DNA of 64,000 nucleotides from Hydractinia symbiolongicarpus (GCF_029227915.1 NC_079884.1:4590001-4654000); one strand, 5' to 3'; numbered from the stretch's first letter, positions 1 to 9,707 are shown. The notes: generated by a model not told the origin, from the letters alone. Translations and numbers: made by a program.

Positions 1-385
1 CTTTCTTTGTATACTTTTGACTATACGGCCGAGTCCAGGATTTACGGGAAATCGCAGGTTTTCGTTTGCCGGCGATTAAACTTCTTTTATTCAGCGTCTT
101 ATCAAAAATGAAAACATTTTTAAAAACTACAAGTCTCATGCGTTTTAGTGGTGAAAAAGTAATTTAAAAAATCGTTCGGGAAATGAGTTTACTCCCTGGG
201 TACTTTCTTTGTATACTTTTGAATATACGGCCCGAGTCCGGGATTTACGGGAAATCGCGGATATTCGTTTGCCGGCGATTAAACTTCTTTTATTCAGCGT
301 CTCATCAAAAATGAAAACATTCTTGAAAACTACAAGTCTCTTGCGTTTTAGTGGTGAAATAATAATTTAAAAGATCGTTTGGGAA

Positions 386-587
386 ATGAGTTTACTCCCT
401 GGGTACTTTCTTTGTATACTTTTGACTATACGGCCGAGTCCAGGATTTACGGGAAATCGCAGGTTTTCGTTTGCCGGCGATTAAACTTCTTTTATTCAGC
501 GTCTTATCAAAAATGAAAACATTTTTAAAAACTACAAGTCTCATGCGTTTTAGTGGTGAAAAAGTAATTTAAAAAATCGTTCGGGAA
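386..587 (+). repeat. Type A monomer (exemplar, 202 bp)
   Basis: Diagnostic features are ACGGCCGAGTCCAGG (one G fewer than the consensus ACGGGCC), TCGCAGG, CTTCTTTTATT, GTCTTATC and the tail GAAAAAGTAATTT followed by TTCGGG. The lost G makes it 202 bp and destroys the first dyad. A variant called A*, with GGGCCGAGTCCAGG and 203 bp, occurs only in the right part (for example 56505, 57315, 60759, 61973, 63289). Confidence 0.9.
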
Positions 588-789
588 ATGAGTTTACTCC
601 CTGGGTACTTTCTTTGTATACTTTTGAATATACGGCCCGAGTCCGGGATTTACGGGAAATCGCGGATATTCGTTTGCCGGCGATTAAACTTCTTTTATTC
701 AGCGTCCCATCAAATATGAAAATATTTTTGAAAACTACAAGTCTCATGCGTTTAGTGGTAAAAAAATAATATAAAAAATCGTTCGGGAA
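588..789 (+). repeat. Type B monomer (exemplar, 202 bp)
   Basis: Diagnostic features are TGAATATAC, GCCGAGTCCGGG, the CGCGGATTTTCG region (CGGATATTCG in this copy), GTCCCATCAAATATG, GAAAATATTTTTG and the tail GCGTTTAGTGGTAAAA (one T fewer) with ATAATATA. Subtype B' has TGACTATAC instead. The AAATATG and AATATTT changes travel together and rebuild an inverted repeat in a shifted register. Type B follows type A in many places. Confidence 0.9.
712..727. other. Shifted dyad 3 in type B (AAATAT/ATATTT)
   Basis: Type B has two substitutions relative to consensus, A-to-T in the left arm and C-to-T at the start of the right arm. Together they give AAATAT, loop GAAA, ATATTT, a new perfect 6-bp inverted repeat offset by about one base from the consensus dyad. 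The B' monomers at 60152 and 61164 carry only the first change. Confidence 0.7.
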
Positions 790-992
790 ATGAGTTTACT
801 CCCTGGGTACTTTCTTTGTATACTTTTGACTATACGGGCCAAGCCCGGGATATACGGGAAATCGCGGGTTTTCGTTTGCCAGCGATTAAACTTCTTTTAT
901 TCAGCGTCTCATCAAAAATGAAAACATTTTTAAAAACTACAAGTCTTATGCGTTTTAGTGGTGAAAAAATAATTTAAAAAATCGTTCTGGAA
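790..992 (+). repeat. Type C monomer (exemplar, 203 bp)
   Basis: Diagnostic features are GGGATATACGGG, GCCAGCGATT, GTCTTATGCG, the tail GAAAAAATAATTT and the junction TTCTGG. Subtype C' has GGAATATACGGG and keeps GCCGGCG. The GATAT change breaks the GATTT/AAATC dyad in this type. C normally follows B. Confidence 0.9.
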
Positions 993-1194
993 ATGAGTTT
1001 ACTTCCTGGGTACTTTCTTTGTATACTTTTGACTATACGGGCCGAGTCCGGGATTTAGGGAAATCGCAGGTTTTCGTTTGCCGGCGATTAAACTGCTTTT
1101 ATTCAGCGTCTCATCAAAAATGAAAACATTTTTGAAAACTACAAGTCTCATGCGTTTTAGTGGTGAAAAAGTAATTTAAAAAATCGTTCGGGAA
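993..1194 (+). repeat. Type D monomer (exemplar, 202 bp)
   Basis: Diagnostic features are GAGTCCGGGATTTAGGG (one base fewer than ATTTACGGG), TCGCAGG, CTGCTTTTA, TTTTTGAAAAC and the tail GAAAAAGTAATTT with TTCGGG. The deleted base lies in the loop of the GATTT/AAATC dyad, so the arms stay paired. A D-front/C-back hybrid (CTTCTTTTA, TACAGGTCTTATG), called D'', occurs at 9506, 14776, 20247, 29768, 31991, 36238 and 38463. Confidence 0.9.
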
Positions 1195-1239
1195 ATGAGT
1201 TTACTCCCTGGGTACTTTCTTTGTATACTTTTGACTATA

Positions 1240-1252
1240 CGGGCCAAGCCCG
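1240..1252. other. Dyad 1 of the monomer (CGGGC/GCCCG), example
   Basis: CGGGC, loop CAA, GCCCG: a perfect 5-bp inverted repeat at consensus positions 46-58. It is intact in C, E, F and most H; reduced to 4 bp in G (GCCCC); has one G-T mismatch in B and D (GTCCG); and is lost in A and J. Inferred role: extrusion or a protein site. Confidence 0.7.
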
Positions 1253-1253
1253 G

Positions 1254-1268
1254 GATTTACGGGAAATC
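1254..1268. other. Dyad 2 of the monomer (GATTT/AAATC), example
   Basis: GATTT, loop ACGGG, AAATC at consensus positions 60-74, one base after dyad 1. In D the single-base deletion falls in the loop (AGGG), so the arms remain. C (GATAT) and G (AAAAC) each break it. Confidence 0.65.
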
Positions 1269-1319
1269 GCGGGTTTTCGTTTGCCGGCGATTAAACTTTT
1301 TTTTATTCAGCGTCTCATC

Positions 1320-1337
1320 AAAAATGAAAACATTTTT
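1320..1337. other. Dyad 3 of the monomer (AAAAATG/CATTTTT), example
   Basis: A perfect 7-bp inverted repeat with an AAAA loop, consensus positions 125-142, in the AT-rich half. It is intact in types A, C, D, F, G, H, J, L and M; one mismatch (CATTCTT) in E and K. Confidence 0.75.
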
Positions 1338-1432
1338 AAAAACTACAAGTCTTATGCGTTTTAGTGGTGAAAAAATAATTTAAAAAATCGTTCTGGAAAT
1401 GAGTTTACTCACAGGGTACTTTCTTTGTATAC

Positions 1433-1448
1433 ATTCGACTATACGGGC
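1433..1448 (+). other. CENP-B-box-like element (TTCG-N6-CGGG), example
   Basis: TTCG (1434-1437), six bases ACTATA, CGGG (1444-1447). The canonical box is TTCG-NNNN-A-NN-CGGG, with seven bases between the halves, so this is one base short. It occurs in F and G monomers; K has TTCG but GTGCC in place of GGGCC; the other types have TTTTGAC or TTTGAAT and no TTCG here. Binding by CENP-B or a relative is not shown. Confidence 0.4.
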
Positions 1449-2007
1449 CAAGCCCGGGATTTACGGGAAATCGCGGGTTTTCGTTTTCCGGCGACTAAAC
1501 CTCTTTCATTAAGCGTCTCATCAAAAATGAAAACATTTTTAAAAACTACAAGTCTCATGCGTTTTAGTGGTGAAAAAATAATTTAAAAAATCGTTCTGGA
1601 AATGAGTTTACTTCCTGGGTACTTTCTTTGTATACTTTTGACTATACGGGCCGAGTCCGGGATTTAGGGAAATCGCAGGTTTTCGTTTGCCGGCGATTAA
1701 ACTGCTTTTATTCAGCGTCTCATCAAAAATGAAAACATTTTTGAAAACTACAAGTCTCATGCGTTTTAGTGGTGAAAAAGTAATTTAAAAAATCGTTCGG
1801 GAAATGAGTTTACTCCCTGGGTACTTTCTTTGTATACTTTTGACTATACGGGCCAAGCCCGGGATTTACGGGAAATCGCGGGTTTTCGTTTGCCGGCGAT
1901 TAAACTTTTTTTTATTCAGCGTCTCATCAAAAATGAAAACATTTTTAAAAACTACAAGTCTTATGCGTTTTAGTGGTGAAAAAATAATTTAAAAAATCGT
2001 TCTGGAA

Positions 2008-2210
2008 ATGAGTTTACTCACAGGGTACTTTCTTTGTATACATTCGACTATACGGGCCAAGCCCGGGATTTACGGGAAATCGCGGGTTTTCGTTTTCCGG
2101 CGACTAAACCTCTTTCATTAAGCGTCTCATCAAAAATGAAAACATTTTTAAAAACTACAAGTCTCATGCGTTTTAGTGGTGAAAAAAAAATTTAAAAAAT
2201 CGTTCGGGAA
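2008..2210 (+). repeat. Type F monomer (exemplar, 203 bp)
   Basis: Diagnostic features are CTCACAGGG (or CTCACAAGG), ACATTCGAC, TTTTCCGGCGA, CCTCTTTCATTAAGCG and the tail GAAAAAAAAATTT. F, G and K share ACATTCGACTATACGGG or close variants, which carries the TTCG-N6-CGGG element. Confidence 0.9.
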
Positions 2211-2413
2211 ATGAGTTTACTCCCTGGGTACTTTCTTTGTAAACATTCGACTATACGGGCCAAGCCCCGGATTTACGGGAAAACGCGGGATTTCGTTTGC
2301 CGGCGATTAAACCTCTTTCATTAAGCGTCTCATCAAAAATGAAAACATTTTTGAAAACTACAAGTCTCATGCGTTTTAGTGGAGAAAAAATAATTGAAAA
2401 AATCGTTCGGGAA
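2211..2413 (+). repeat. Type G' monomer (exemplar, 203 bp)
   Basis: This is a G monomer with the tail GGAGAAAAAATAATTGAAA. The T-to-G change removes the TAA that ends most monomer-internal reading frames, so a chance frame of about 76-113 codons runs on into the next monomer. Other copies start at 12145, 17616, 39884, 42320, 43742, 49010, 52455, 55897 and 58532. Confidence 0.88.
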
Positions 2414-3427
2414 ATGAGTTTACTCCCTGGGTACTTTCTTTGTATACTTTTGACTATACGGGCCGAGTCCGGGATTTACGGGAAATCGCGGATTTTCGTT
2501 TGTCGGCGATTAAACTTCTTTTATTCAGCGTCCCATCAAATATGAAAATATTTTTGAAAACTACAAGTCTCATGCGTTTAGTGGTAAAAAAATAATATAA
2601 AAAATCGTTCGGGAAATGAGTTTACTCCCTGGGTACTTCCTTTGTATACTTTTGACTATACGGGCCAAGCCCGGAATATACGGGAAATCGCGGGTTTTCG
2701 TTTGCCGGCGATTAAACTTCTTTTATTCAGCGTCTCATCAAAAATGAAAACATTTTTAAAAACTACAAGTCTCATGCGTTTTAGTGGTGAAAAAAAAATT
2801 TAAAAAATCGTTCGGGAAATGAGTTTACTCCCTGGGTACTTTCTTTGTATACATTCGACTATACTGGCCAAGCCCTGGATTTACGGGAAAACGCGGGATT
2901 TCGTTTGCCGGCGATTAAACCTCTTTCATTAAGCGTCTCATCAAAAATGAAAACATTTTTGAAAACTACAAGTCTCATGCGTTTTAGTGGTGAAAAAATA
3001 ATATAAAAAATCGTTCGGGAAATGAGTTTACTCCCTGGGTACTTTCTTTGTATACTTTTGACTATACGGGCCAAGCCCGGGATATACGGGAAATCGCGGG
3101 TTTTCGTTTGCCGGCGATTAAACTTCTTTTATTCAGCGTCTCATCAAAAATGAAAACATTTTTAAAAACTACAAGTCTTATGCGTTTTAGTGGTGAAAAA
3201 ATAATTTAAAAAATCGTTCTGGAAATGAGTTTACTCACAAGGTACTTTCTTTGTATACATTCGACTATACGGGCCAAGCCCGGCATTTCCGGGAAATCGC
3301 GGGTTTTCGTTTTCCGGCGATTAAACCTCTTTCATTAAGCGTCTCATCAAAATTGAAAACATTTTTGAAAACTACAAGTTTCATGCGTTTTAGTGGTGAA
3401 AAAAAAATTTAAAAAATCGTTCGGGAA
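2414..3427 (+). repeat. 1014-bp pentamer B'-C'-G-C-F
   Basis: Monomer starts are 2414 B', 2616 C', 2819 G, 3022 C and 3225 F. The G' at 2211-2413 precedes it. The same order recurs at 5050-6063 (offset 2636). The C' copies of this neighbourhood carry ACTTCCTTTG in place of ACTTTCTTTG, a marker shared with the tetramers that follow. Confidence 0.88.
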
Positions 3428-5049
3428 ATGAGTTTACTCCCTGGGTACTTTCTTTGTATACTTTTGACTATACGGGCCAAGCCTGGGATATACGGGAAAT
3501 CGCGGATTTTCGTTTGTCGGCGATAAAACTTCTTTTATTCAGCGTCCCATCAAATATGAAAATATTTTTGAAAACTACAAGTCTCATGCGTTTAGTGGTA
3601 AAAAAATAATATAAAAAATCGTTCGGGAAATGAGTTTACTCCCTGGGTACTTCCTTTGTATACTTTTGACTATACGGGCCAAGCCCGGAATATACGGGAA
3701 ATCGCGGGTTTTCGTTTGCCGGCGATTAAACTTCTTTTATTCAGCGTCTCATCAAAAATGAAAACATTTTTAAAAACTACAAGTCTCATGCGTTTTAGTG
3801 GTGAAAAAAAAATTAAAAAAATCGTTCGGGAAATGAGTTTACTCCCTGGGTACTTTCTTTGTATACATTCGACTATACGGGCCAAGCCCTGGATTTACGG
3901 GAAAACGCGGGATTTCGTTTGCCGGCGATTAAACCTCTTTCATTAAGCGTCTCATCAAAAATGAAAACATTTTTGAAAACTACAAGTCTCATGCGTTTTA
4001 GTGGTGAAAAAATAATATAAAAAATCGTTCGGGAAATGAGTTTACTCACAAGGTACTTTCTTTGTATACATTCGACTATACGGGCCAAGCCCGGCATTTC
4101 CGGGAAATCGCGGGTTTTCGTTTTCCGGCGATTAAACCTCTTTCATTAAGCGTCTCATCAAAATTGAAAACATTTTTGAAAACTACAAGTTTCATGCGTT
4201 TTAGTGGTGAAAAAAAAATTTAAAAAATCGTTCGGGAAATGAGTTTACTCCCTGGGTACTTTCTTTGTATACTTTTGACTATACGGGCCAAGCCTGGGAT
4301 ATACGGGAAATCGCGGATTTTCGTTTGTCGGCGATTAAACTTCTTTTATTCAGCGTCCCATCAAATATGAAAATATTTTTGAAAACTACAAGTCTCATGC
4401 GTTTAGTGGTAAAAAAATAATATAAAAAATCGTTCGGGAAATGAGTTTACTCCCTGGGTACTTCCTTTGTATACTTTTGACTATACGGGCCAAGCCCGGA
4501 ATATACGGGAAATCGCGGGTTTTCGTTTGCCGGCGATTAAACTTCTTTTATTCAGCGTCTCATCAAAAATGAAAACATTTTTAAAAACTACAAGTCTCAT
4601 GCGTTTTAGTGGTGAAAAAAAAATTAAAAAAATCGTTCGGGAAATGAGTTTACTCCCTGGGTACTTTCTTTGTATACATTCGACTATACGGGCCAAGCCC
4701 TGGATTTACGGGAAAACGCGGGATTTCGTTTGCCGGCGATTAAACCTCTTTCATTAAGCGTCTCATCAAAAATGAAAACATTTTTGAAAACTACAAGTCT
4801 CATGCGTTTTAGTGGTGAAAAAATAATATAAAAAATCGTTCGGGAAATGAGTTTACTCACAAGGTACTTTCTTTGTATACATTCGACTATACGGGCCAAG
4901 CCCGGCATTTCCGGGAAATCGCGGGTTTTCGTTTTCCGGCGATTAAACCTCTTTCATTAAGCGTCTCATCAAAATTGAAAACATTTTTGAAAACTACAAG
5001 TTTCATGCGTTTTAGTGGTGAAAAAAAAATTTAAAAAATCGTTCGGGAA
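3428..5049 (+). repeat. Two tandem 811-bp tetramers B'-C'-G-F
   Basis: Copies are 3428-4238 and 4239-5049, with monomer starts 3428, 3630, 3833, 4036 and 4239, 4441, 4644, 4847. They look identical apart from CGATAAAAC at 3521 against CGATTAAAC in the second copy. They equal the flanking pentamer minus its C monomer: G ends with TTCGGG and is followed directly by the CTCACAAGG start of F. Confidence 0.9.
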
Positions 5050-6063
5050 ATGAGTTTACTCCCTGGGTACTTTCTTTGTATACTTTTGACTATACGGGCC
5101 AAGCCTGGGATATACGGGAAATCGCGGATTTTCGTTTGTCGGCGATTAAACTTCTTTTATTCAGCGTCCCATCAAATATGAAAATATTTTTGAAAACTAC
5201 AAGTCTCATGCGTTTAGTGGTAAAAAAATAATATAAAAAATCGTTCGGGAAATGAGTTTACTCCCTGGGTACTTCCTTTGTATACTTTTGACTATACGGG
5301 CCAAGCCCGGAATATACGGGAAATCGCGGGTTTTCGTTTGCCGGCGATTAAACTTCTTTTATTCAGCGTCTCATCAAAAATGAAAACATTTTTAAAAACT
5401 ACAAGTCTCATGCGTTTTAGTGGTGAAAAAAAAATTTAAAAAATCGTTCGGGAAATGAGTTTACTCCCTGGGTACTTTCTTTGTATACATTCGACTATAC
5501 GGGCCAAGCCCTGGATTTACGGGAAAACGAGGGATTTCGTTTGCCGGCGATTAAACCTCTTTCATTAAGCGTCTCATCAAAAATGAAAACATTTTTGAAA
5601 ACTACAAGTCTCATGCGTTTTAGTGGTGAAAAAATAATATAAAAAATCGTTCGGGAAATGAGTTTACTCCCTGGGTACTTTCTTTGTATACTTTTGACTA
5701 TACGGGCCAAGCCCGGGATATACGGGAAATCGCGGGTTTTCGTTTGCCGCCGATTAAACTTCTTTTATTCAGCGTCTCATCAAAAATGAAAACATTTTTA
5801 AAAACTACAAGTCTTATGCGTTTTAGTGGTGAAAAAATAATTTAAAAAATCGTTCTGGAAATGAGTTTACTCACAAGGTACTTTCTTTGTATACATTCGA
5901 CTATACGGGCCAAGCCCGGCATTTCCGGGAAATCGCGGGTTTTCGTTTTCCGGCGATTAAACCTCTTTCATTAAGCGTCTCATCAAAATTGAAAACAATT
6001 TTGAAAACTACAAGTTTCATGCGTTTTAGTGGTGAAAAAAAAATTTAAAAAATCGTTCGGGAA
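5050..6063 (+). repeat. 1014-bp pentamer B'-C'-G-C-F, second copy
   Basis: Monomer starts are 5050 B', 5252 C', 5455 G, 5658 C and 5861 F. It closes the run of tetramers and matches 2414-3427 at an offset of 2636 bp, so the two 811-bp units sit between two copies of the longer parent unit. Confidence 0.88.
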
Positions 6064-7278
6064 ATGAGTTTACTCCCTGGGTACTTTCTTTGTATACTTT
6101 TGACTATACGGGCCAAGCCTGGGATATACGGGAAATCGCGGGTTTTCGTTTGCCGGCGATTAAACTGCTTTTATTCAGCGTCTCATCAAAAATGAAAACA
6201 TTCTTGAAAACTACAAGTCTCATGAGTTTTAGTGGTGAAATAATAATTTAAAAAATCGTTTGGGAAATGAGTTTACTCCCTGGGTACTTTCTTTGTATAC
6301 TTTTGACTATACGGGCCGAGTCCGGGATTTAGGGAAATCGCAGGTTTTCGTTTGCCGGAGATTAAACTGCTTTTATTCAGCGTCTCATCAAAAATGAAAA
6401 CATTTTTGAAAACTACAAGTCTCATGCGTTTTAGTGGTGAAAAAGTAATTTAAAAAATCGTTCGGGAAATGAGTTTACTCCCTGGGTACTTTCTTTGTAT
6501 ACTTTTGACTATACGGGCCAAGCCCGGGATTTACGGGAAATCGCGGGTTTTCGTTTGGCGGCGATTAAACTGCTTTTATTCAGCGTCTCATCAAAAATGA
6601 AAACATTCTTGAAAACTACAAGTCTCTTGCGTTTTAGTGGTGAAATAATAATTTAAAAAATCGTTTGGGAAATGTGTTTACTCCCTGGGTACTTTCTTTG
6701 TATACTTTTGACTATACGGCCGAGTCCAGCATTTACGGGAAATCGCAGGTTTTCGTTTGCCGGCGATTAAACTTCTTTTATTCAGCGTCTTATCAAAAAT
6801 GAAAACATTTTTAAAAACTACAAGTCTCATGCGTTTTAGTGGTGAAAAAGTAATTTAAAAAATCGTTCGGGAAATGAGTTTACTCCCTGGGTACTTTCTT
6901 TGTATACTTTTGAATATACGGGCCGAGTCCGGGATTTACGGGAAATCGCGGATTTTCGTTTGCCGGCGATTAAACTTCTTTTATTCAGCGTCCCATCAAA
7001 TATGAAAATATTTTTGAAAACTACAAGTCTCATGCGTTTAGTGGTAAAAAAATAATATAAAAAATCGTTCTGGAAATGAGTTTACTCACAAGGTACTTTC
7101 TTTGTATACATTCGACTATACGGGCCAAGCCCGGCATTTCCGGGAAATCGCGGGTTTTCGTTTTCCGGCGATTAAACCTCTTTCATTAAGCGTCTCATCA
7201 AAATTGAAAACAGTTTTGAAAACTACAAGTTTCATGCGTTTTAGTGGTGAAAAAAAAATTTAAAAAATCGTTCGGGAA
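6064..7278 (+). repeat. 1215-bp hexamer E'-D-E-A-B-F
   Basis: Monomer starts are 6064 E', 6267 D, 6469 E, 6672 A, 6874 B and 7076 F. The following unit (7279-8290) has the same first five monomers without F. The B-to-F junction keeps register, going from ATAATATA through TTCTGG to CTCACAAGG. Confidence 0.88.
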
Positions 7279-9707
7279 ATGAGTTTACTCCCTGGGTACT
7301 TTCTTTGTATACTTTTGACTATACGGGCCAAGCATGGGATATACGGGAAATCGCGGGTTTTCGTTTGCCGGCGATTAAACTGCTTTTATTCAGCGTCTCA
7401 TCAAAAATGAAAACATTCTTGAAAACTACAAGTCTCATGAGTTTTAGTGGTGAAATAATAATTTAAAAAATCGTTTGGGAAATGAGTTTACTCCCTGGGT
7501 ACTTTCTTTGTATACTTTTGACTATACGGGCCGAGTCCGGGATTTAGGGAAATCGCAGGTTTTCGTTTGCCGGAGATTAAACTGCTTTTATTCAGCGTCT
7601 CATCAAAAATGAAAACATTTTTGAAAACTACAAGTCTCATGCGTTTTAGTGGTGAAAAGGTAATTTAAAAAATCGTTCGGGAAATGAGTTTACTCCCTGG
7701 GTACTTTCTTTGTATACTTTTGACTATACGGGCCAAGCCCGGGATTTACGGGAAATCGCGGGTTTTCCTTTGCCGGCGATTAAACTGCTTTTATTCACCG
7801 TCTCATCAAAAATGAAAACATTCTTGAAAACTACAAGTCTCTTGCGTTTTAGTGGTGAAATAATAATTTAAAAAATCGTTTGGGAAATGAGTTTACTCCC
7901 TGGGTACTTTCTTTGTATACTTTTGACTATACGGCCGAGTCCAGCATTTACGGGAAATCGCAGGTTTTCGTTTGCCGGCGATTAAACTTCTTTTATTCAG
8001 CGTCTTATCAAAAATGAAAACATTTTTAAAAACTACAAGTCTCATGCGTTTTAGTGGTGAAAAAGTAATTTAAAAAATCGTTCGGGAAATGAGTTTACTC
8101 CCTGGGTACTTTCTTTGTATACTTTTGAATATACGGGCCGAGTCCGGGATTTACGGGAAATCGCGGATTTTCGTTTGCCGGCGATTAAACTTCTTTTATT
8201 TAGCGTCCCATCAAATATGAAAATATTCTTGAAAACTACAAGTCTCATGCGTTTAGTGGTAAAAAAATAATATAAAAAATCGTTCGTGAAATGAGTTTAC
8301 TCCCTGGGTACTTTCTTTGTATACTTTTGACTATACGGGCCAAGCCCGGGATATACGGGAAATCGCGGGTTTTCGTTTGCCAGCGATTAAACTTCTTTTA
8401 TTCAGCGTCTCATCAAAAATGAAAACATTTTTAAAAACTACAAGTCTTATGCGTTTTAGTGGTGAAAAAATAATTTAAAAAATCGTTCTGGAAATGAGTT
8501 TACTTCCTGGGTACTTTCTTTGTATACTTTTGACTATACGGGCCGAGTCCGGGATTTAGGGAAATCGCAGGTTTTCGATTGCCGGCGATTAAACTGCTTT
8601 TATTCAGCGTCTCATCAAAAATGAAAACATTTTTGAAAACTACAAGTCTCATGCGTTTTAGTGGTGAATAAGTAATTTAAAAAATCGTTCGGGAAATGAG
8701 TTTACTCCCTGGGTACTTTCTTTGTATACTTTTGACTATACGGGCCAAGCCCGGGATTTACGGGAAATCGCGGGTTTTCGTTTGCCGGCGATTAAACTGC
8801 TTTTATTCAGCGTCTCATCAAAAATGAAAACATTCTTGAAAACTACAAGTCTCTTGCGTTTTAGTGGTGAAATAATAATTTAAAAAATCGTTTGGGAAAT
8901 GAGTTTACTCCCTGGGTACTTTCTTTGTATACTTTTGACTCTACGGCCGAGTCCAGGATTTACGGTAAATCGCAGGTTTTCGTTTGCCGGCGATTAAACT
9001 TCTTTTATTCAGCGTCTTATCAAAAATGAAAACATTTTTAAAAACTACAAGTCTCATGCGTTTTAGTGGTGAAAAAGTAATTTAAAAAATCGTTCGGGAA
9101 ATGAGTATACTCCCTGGGTACTTTCTTTGTATACTTTTGAATATACGGGCCGAGTCCGGGATTTACGGGAAATCGCGGATTTTCGTTTGCCGGCGATTAA
9201 ACTTCTTTTATTCAGCGTCCCATCAAATATGAAAATATTTTTGAAAACTACAAGTCTCATGCGTTTAGTGGTAAAAAAATAATATAAAAAATCGTTCGGG
9301 AAATGAGTTTACTCCCTGGGTACTTTCTTTGTATACTTTTGACTATACGGGCCAAGCCCGGGATATACGGGAAATCGCGGGTTTTCGTTTGCCAGCGATT
9401 AAACTTCTTTTATTCAGCGTCTCATCAAAAATGAAAACATTTTTAAAAACTACAAGTCTTATGCGTTTTAGTGGTGATAAAATAATTTAAAAAATCGTTC
9501 TGGAAATGAGTTTACTCCCTGGGTACTTTCTTTGTATACTTTTGACTATACGGGCCGAGTCCGGGATTTAGGGAAATCGCAGGTTTTCGTTTGCCGGCGA
9601 TTAAATTTCTTTTATTCAGCGTCTCATCAAAAATGAAAACATTTTTAAAAACTACAGGTCTTATGCGTTTTAGTGGTGAAAAAATAATTTAAAAAATCGT
9701 TCTGGAA
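7279..9707 (+). repeat. 1012-bp A-B-C-D-E pentamer run
   Basis: Monomer starts are 7279 E', 7482 D, 7684 E, 7887 A, 8089 B, 8291 C, 8494 D, 8696 E, 8899 A, 9101 B, 9303 C and 9506 D''. The period is 1012 bp (202+202+203+202+203), seen for example between the B monomers at 8089 and 9101. This is the simplest higher-order repeat of the window, and its fragments recur up to about 38.6 kb. Confidence 0.9.
8696..8898 (+). repeat. Type E monomer (exemplar, 203 bp)
   Basis: Diagnostic features are CCAAGCCCGGGATTT, CTGCTTTTA, CATTCTTGAAAAC, TCTCTTGCG (or CATGAG in the E' subtype, or CATGCG) and the tail GAAATAATAATTT with CGTTTGGG. Shorter 202-bp forms have CGTGGGTTTCG or GCGGGTTGCG; 204-bp forms have ACTTTTTGAC. 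The four CGGG tetranucleotides of the GC-rich core start at 8741, 8752, 8761 and 8771. Confidence 0.9.

Larger units (their letters stand above)
1..992 (+). repeat. Left-edge A/B/C monomer block
   Basis: Monomer starts and types: truncated A from base 1, 183 B/E hybrid, 386 A, 588 B, 790 C. The hybrid at 183 has a B front (TGAATATAC, CGCGGAT) and an E back (CATTCTTG, TCTCTTGCG, GAAATAATAATTT). The first monomer begins at about consensus position 21, so the array continues beyond the left edge. Confidence 0.9.
1195..1398 (+). repeat. Type H monomer (exemplar, 204 bp)
   Basis: Diagnostic features are AAACTTTTTTTTATTC (one T more than consensus), GTCTTATGCG, GAAAAAATAATTT and TTCTGG. A 203-bp form also has CCAAGCCGGG (one C fewer) and starts TTTGCTCCC after a J monomer. 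This copy shows all three dyads intact, at 1240-1252, 1254-1268 and 1320-1337. Confidence 0.9.
993..2210 (+). repeat. Tandem 609-bp trimer duplication (D-H-F)
   Basis: Two copies, 993-1601 and 1602-2210, each made of D (202), H (204) and F (203 bp): starts 993, 1195, 1399 and 1602, 1804, 2008. Both D monomers begin with the otherwise rare ACTTCCTGGG. They differ at the 3' end, where the first F ends GAAAAAATAATTT with TTCTGG and the second GAAAAAAAAATTT with TTCGGG. The exchange point therefore lies in the last 40 bp of the trimer. Confidence 0.9.

Noticed and set aside
1195-1398. Monomer made of two diverged half-repeats
   Set aside because: The two halves share only short AT-rich words such as AAATGA and GAAAACA; no consistent alignment could be made by eye.
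1434-1447. A true CENP-B box
   Set aside because: The spacer between TTCG and CGGG is six bases, not seven, in all the F and G copies I checked. It is kept as a near match and reported only as a finding to test.
8780-8793. Second CENP-B-box candidate, TTCGTTTGCCGGCG
   Set aside because: The first half fits, but the central A is C and the second half is GCGA rather than CGGG.
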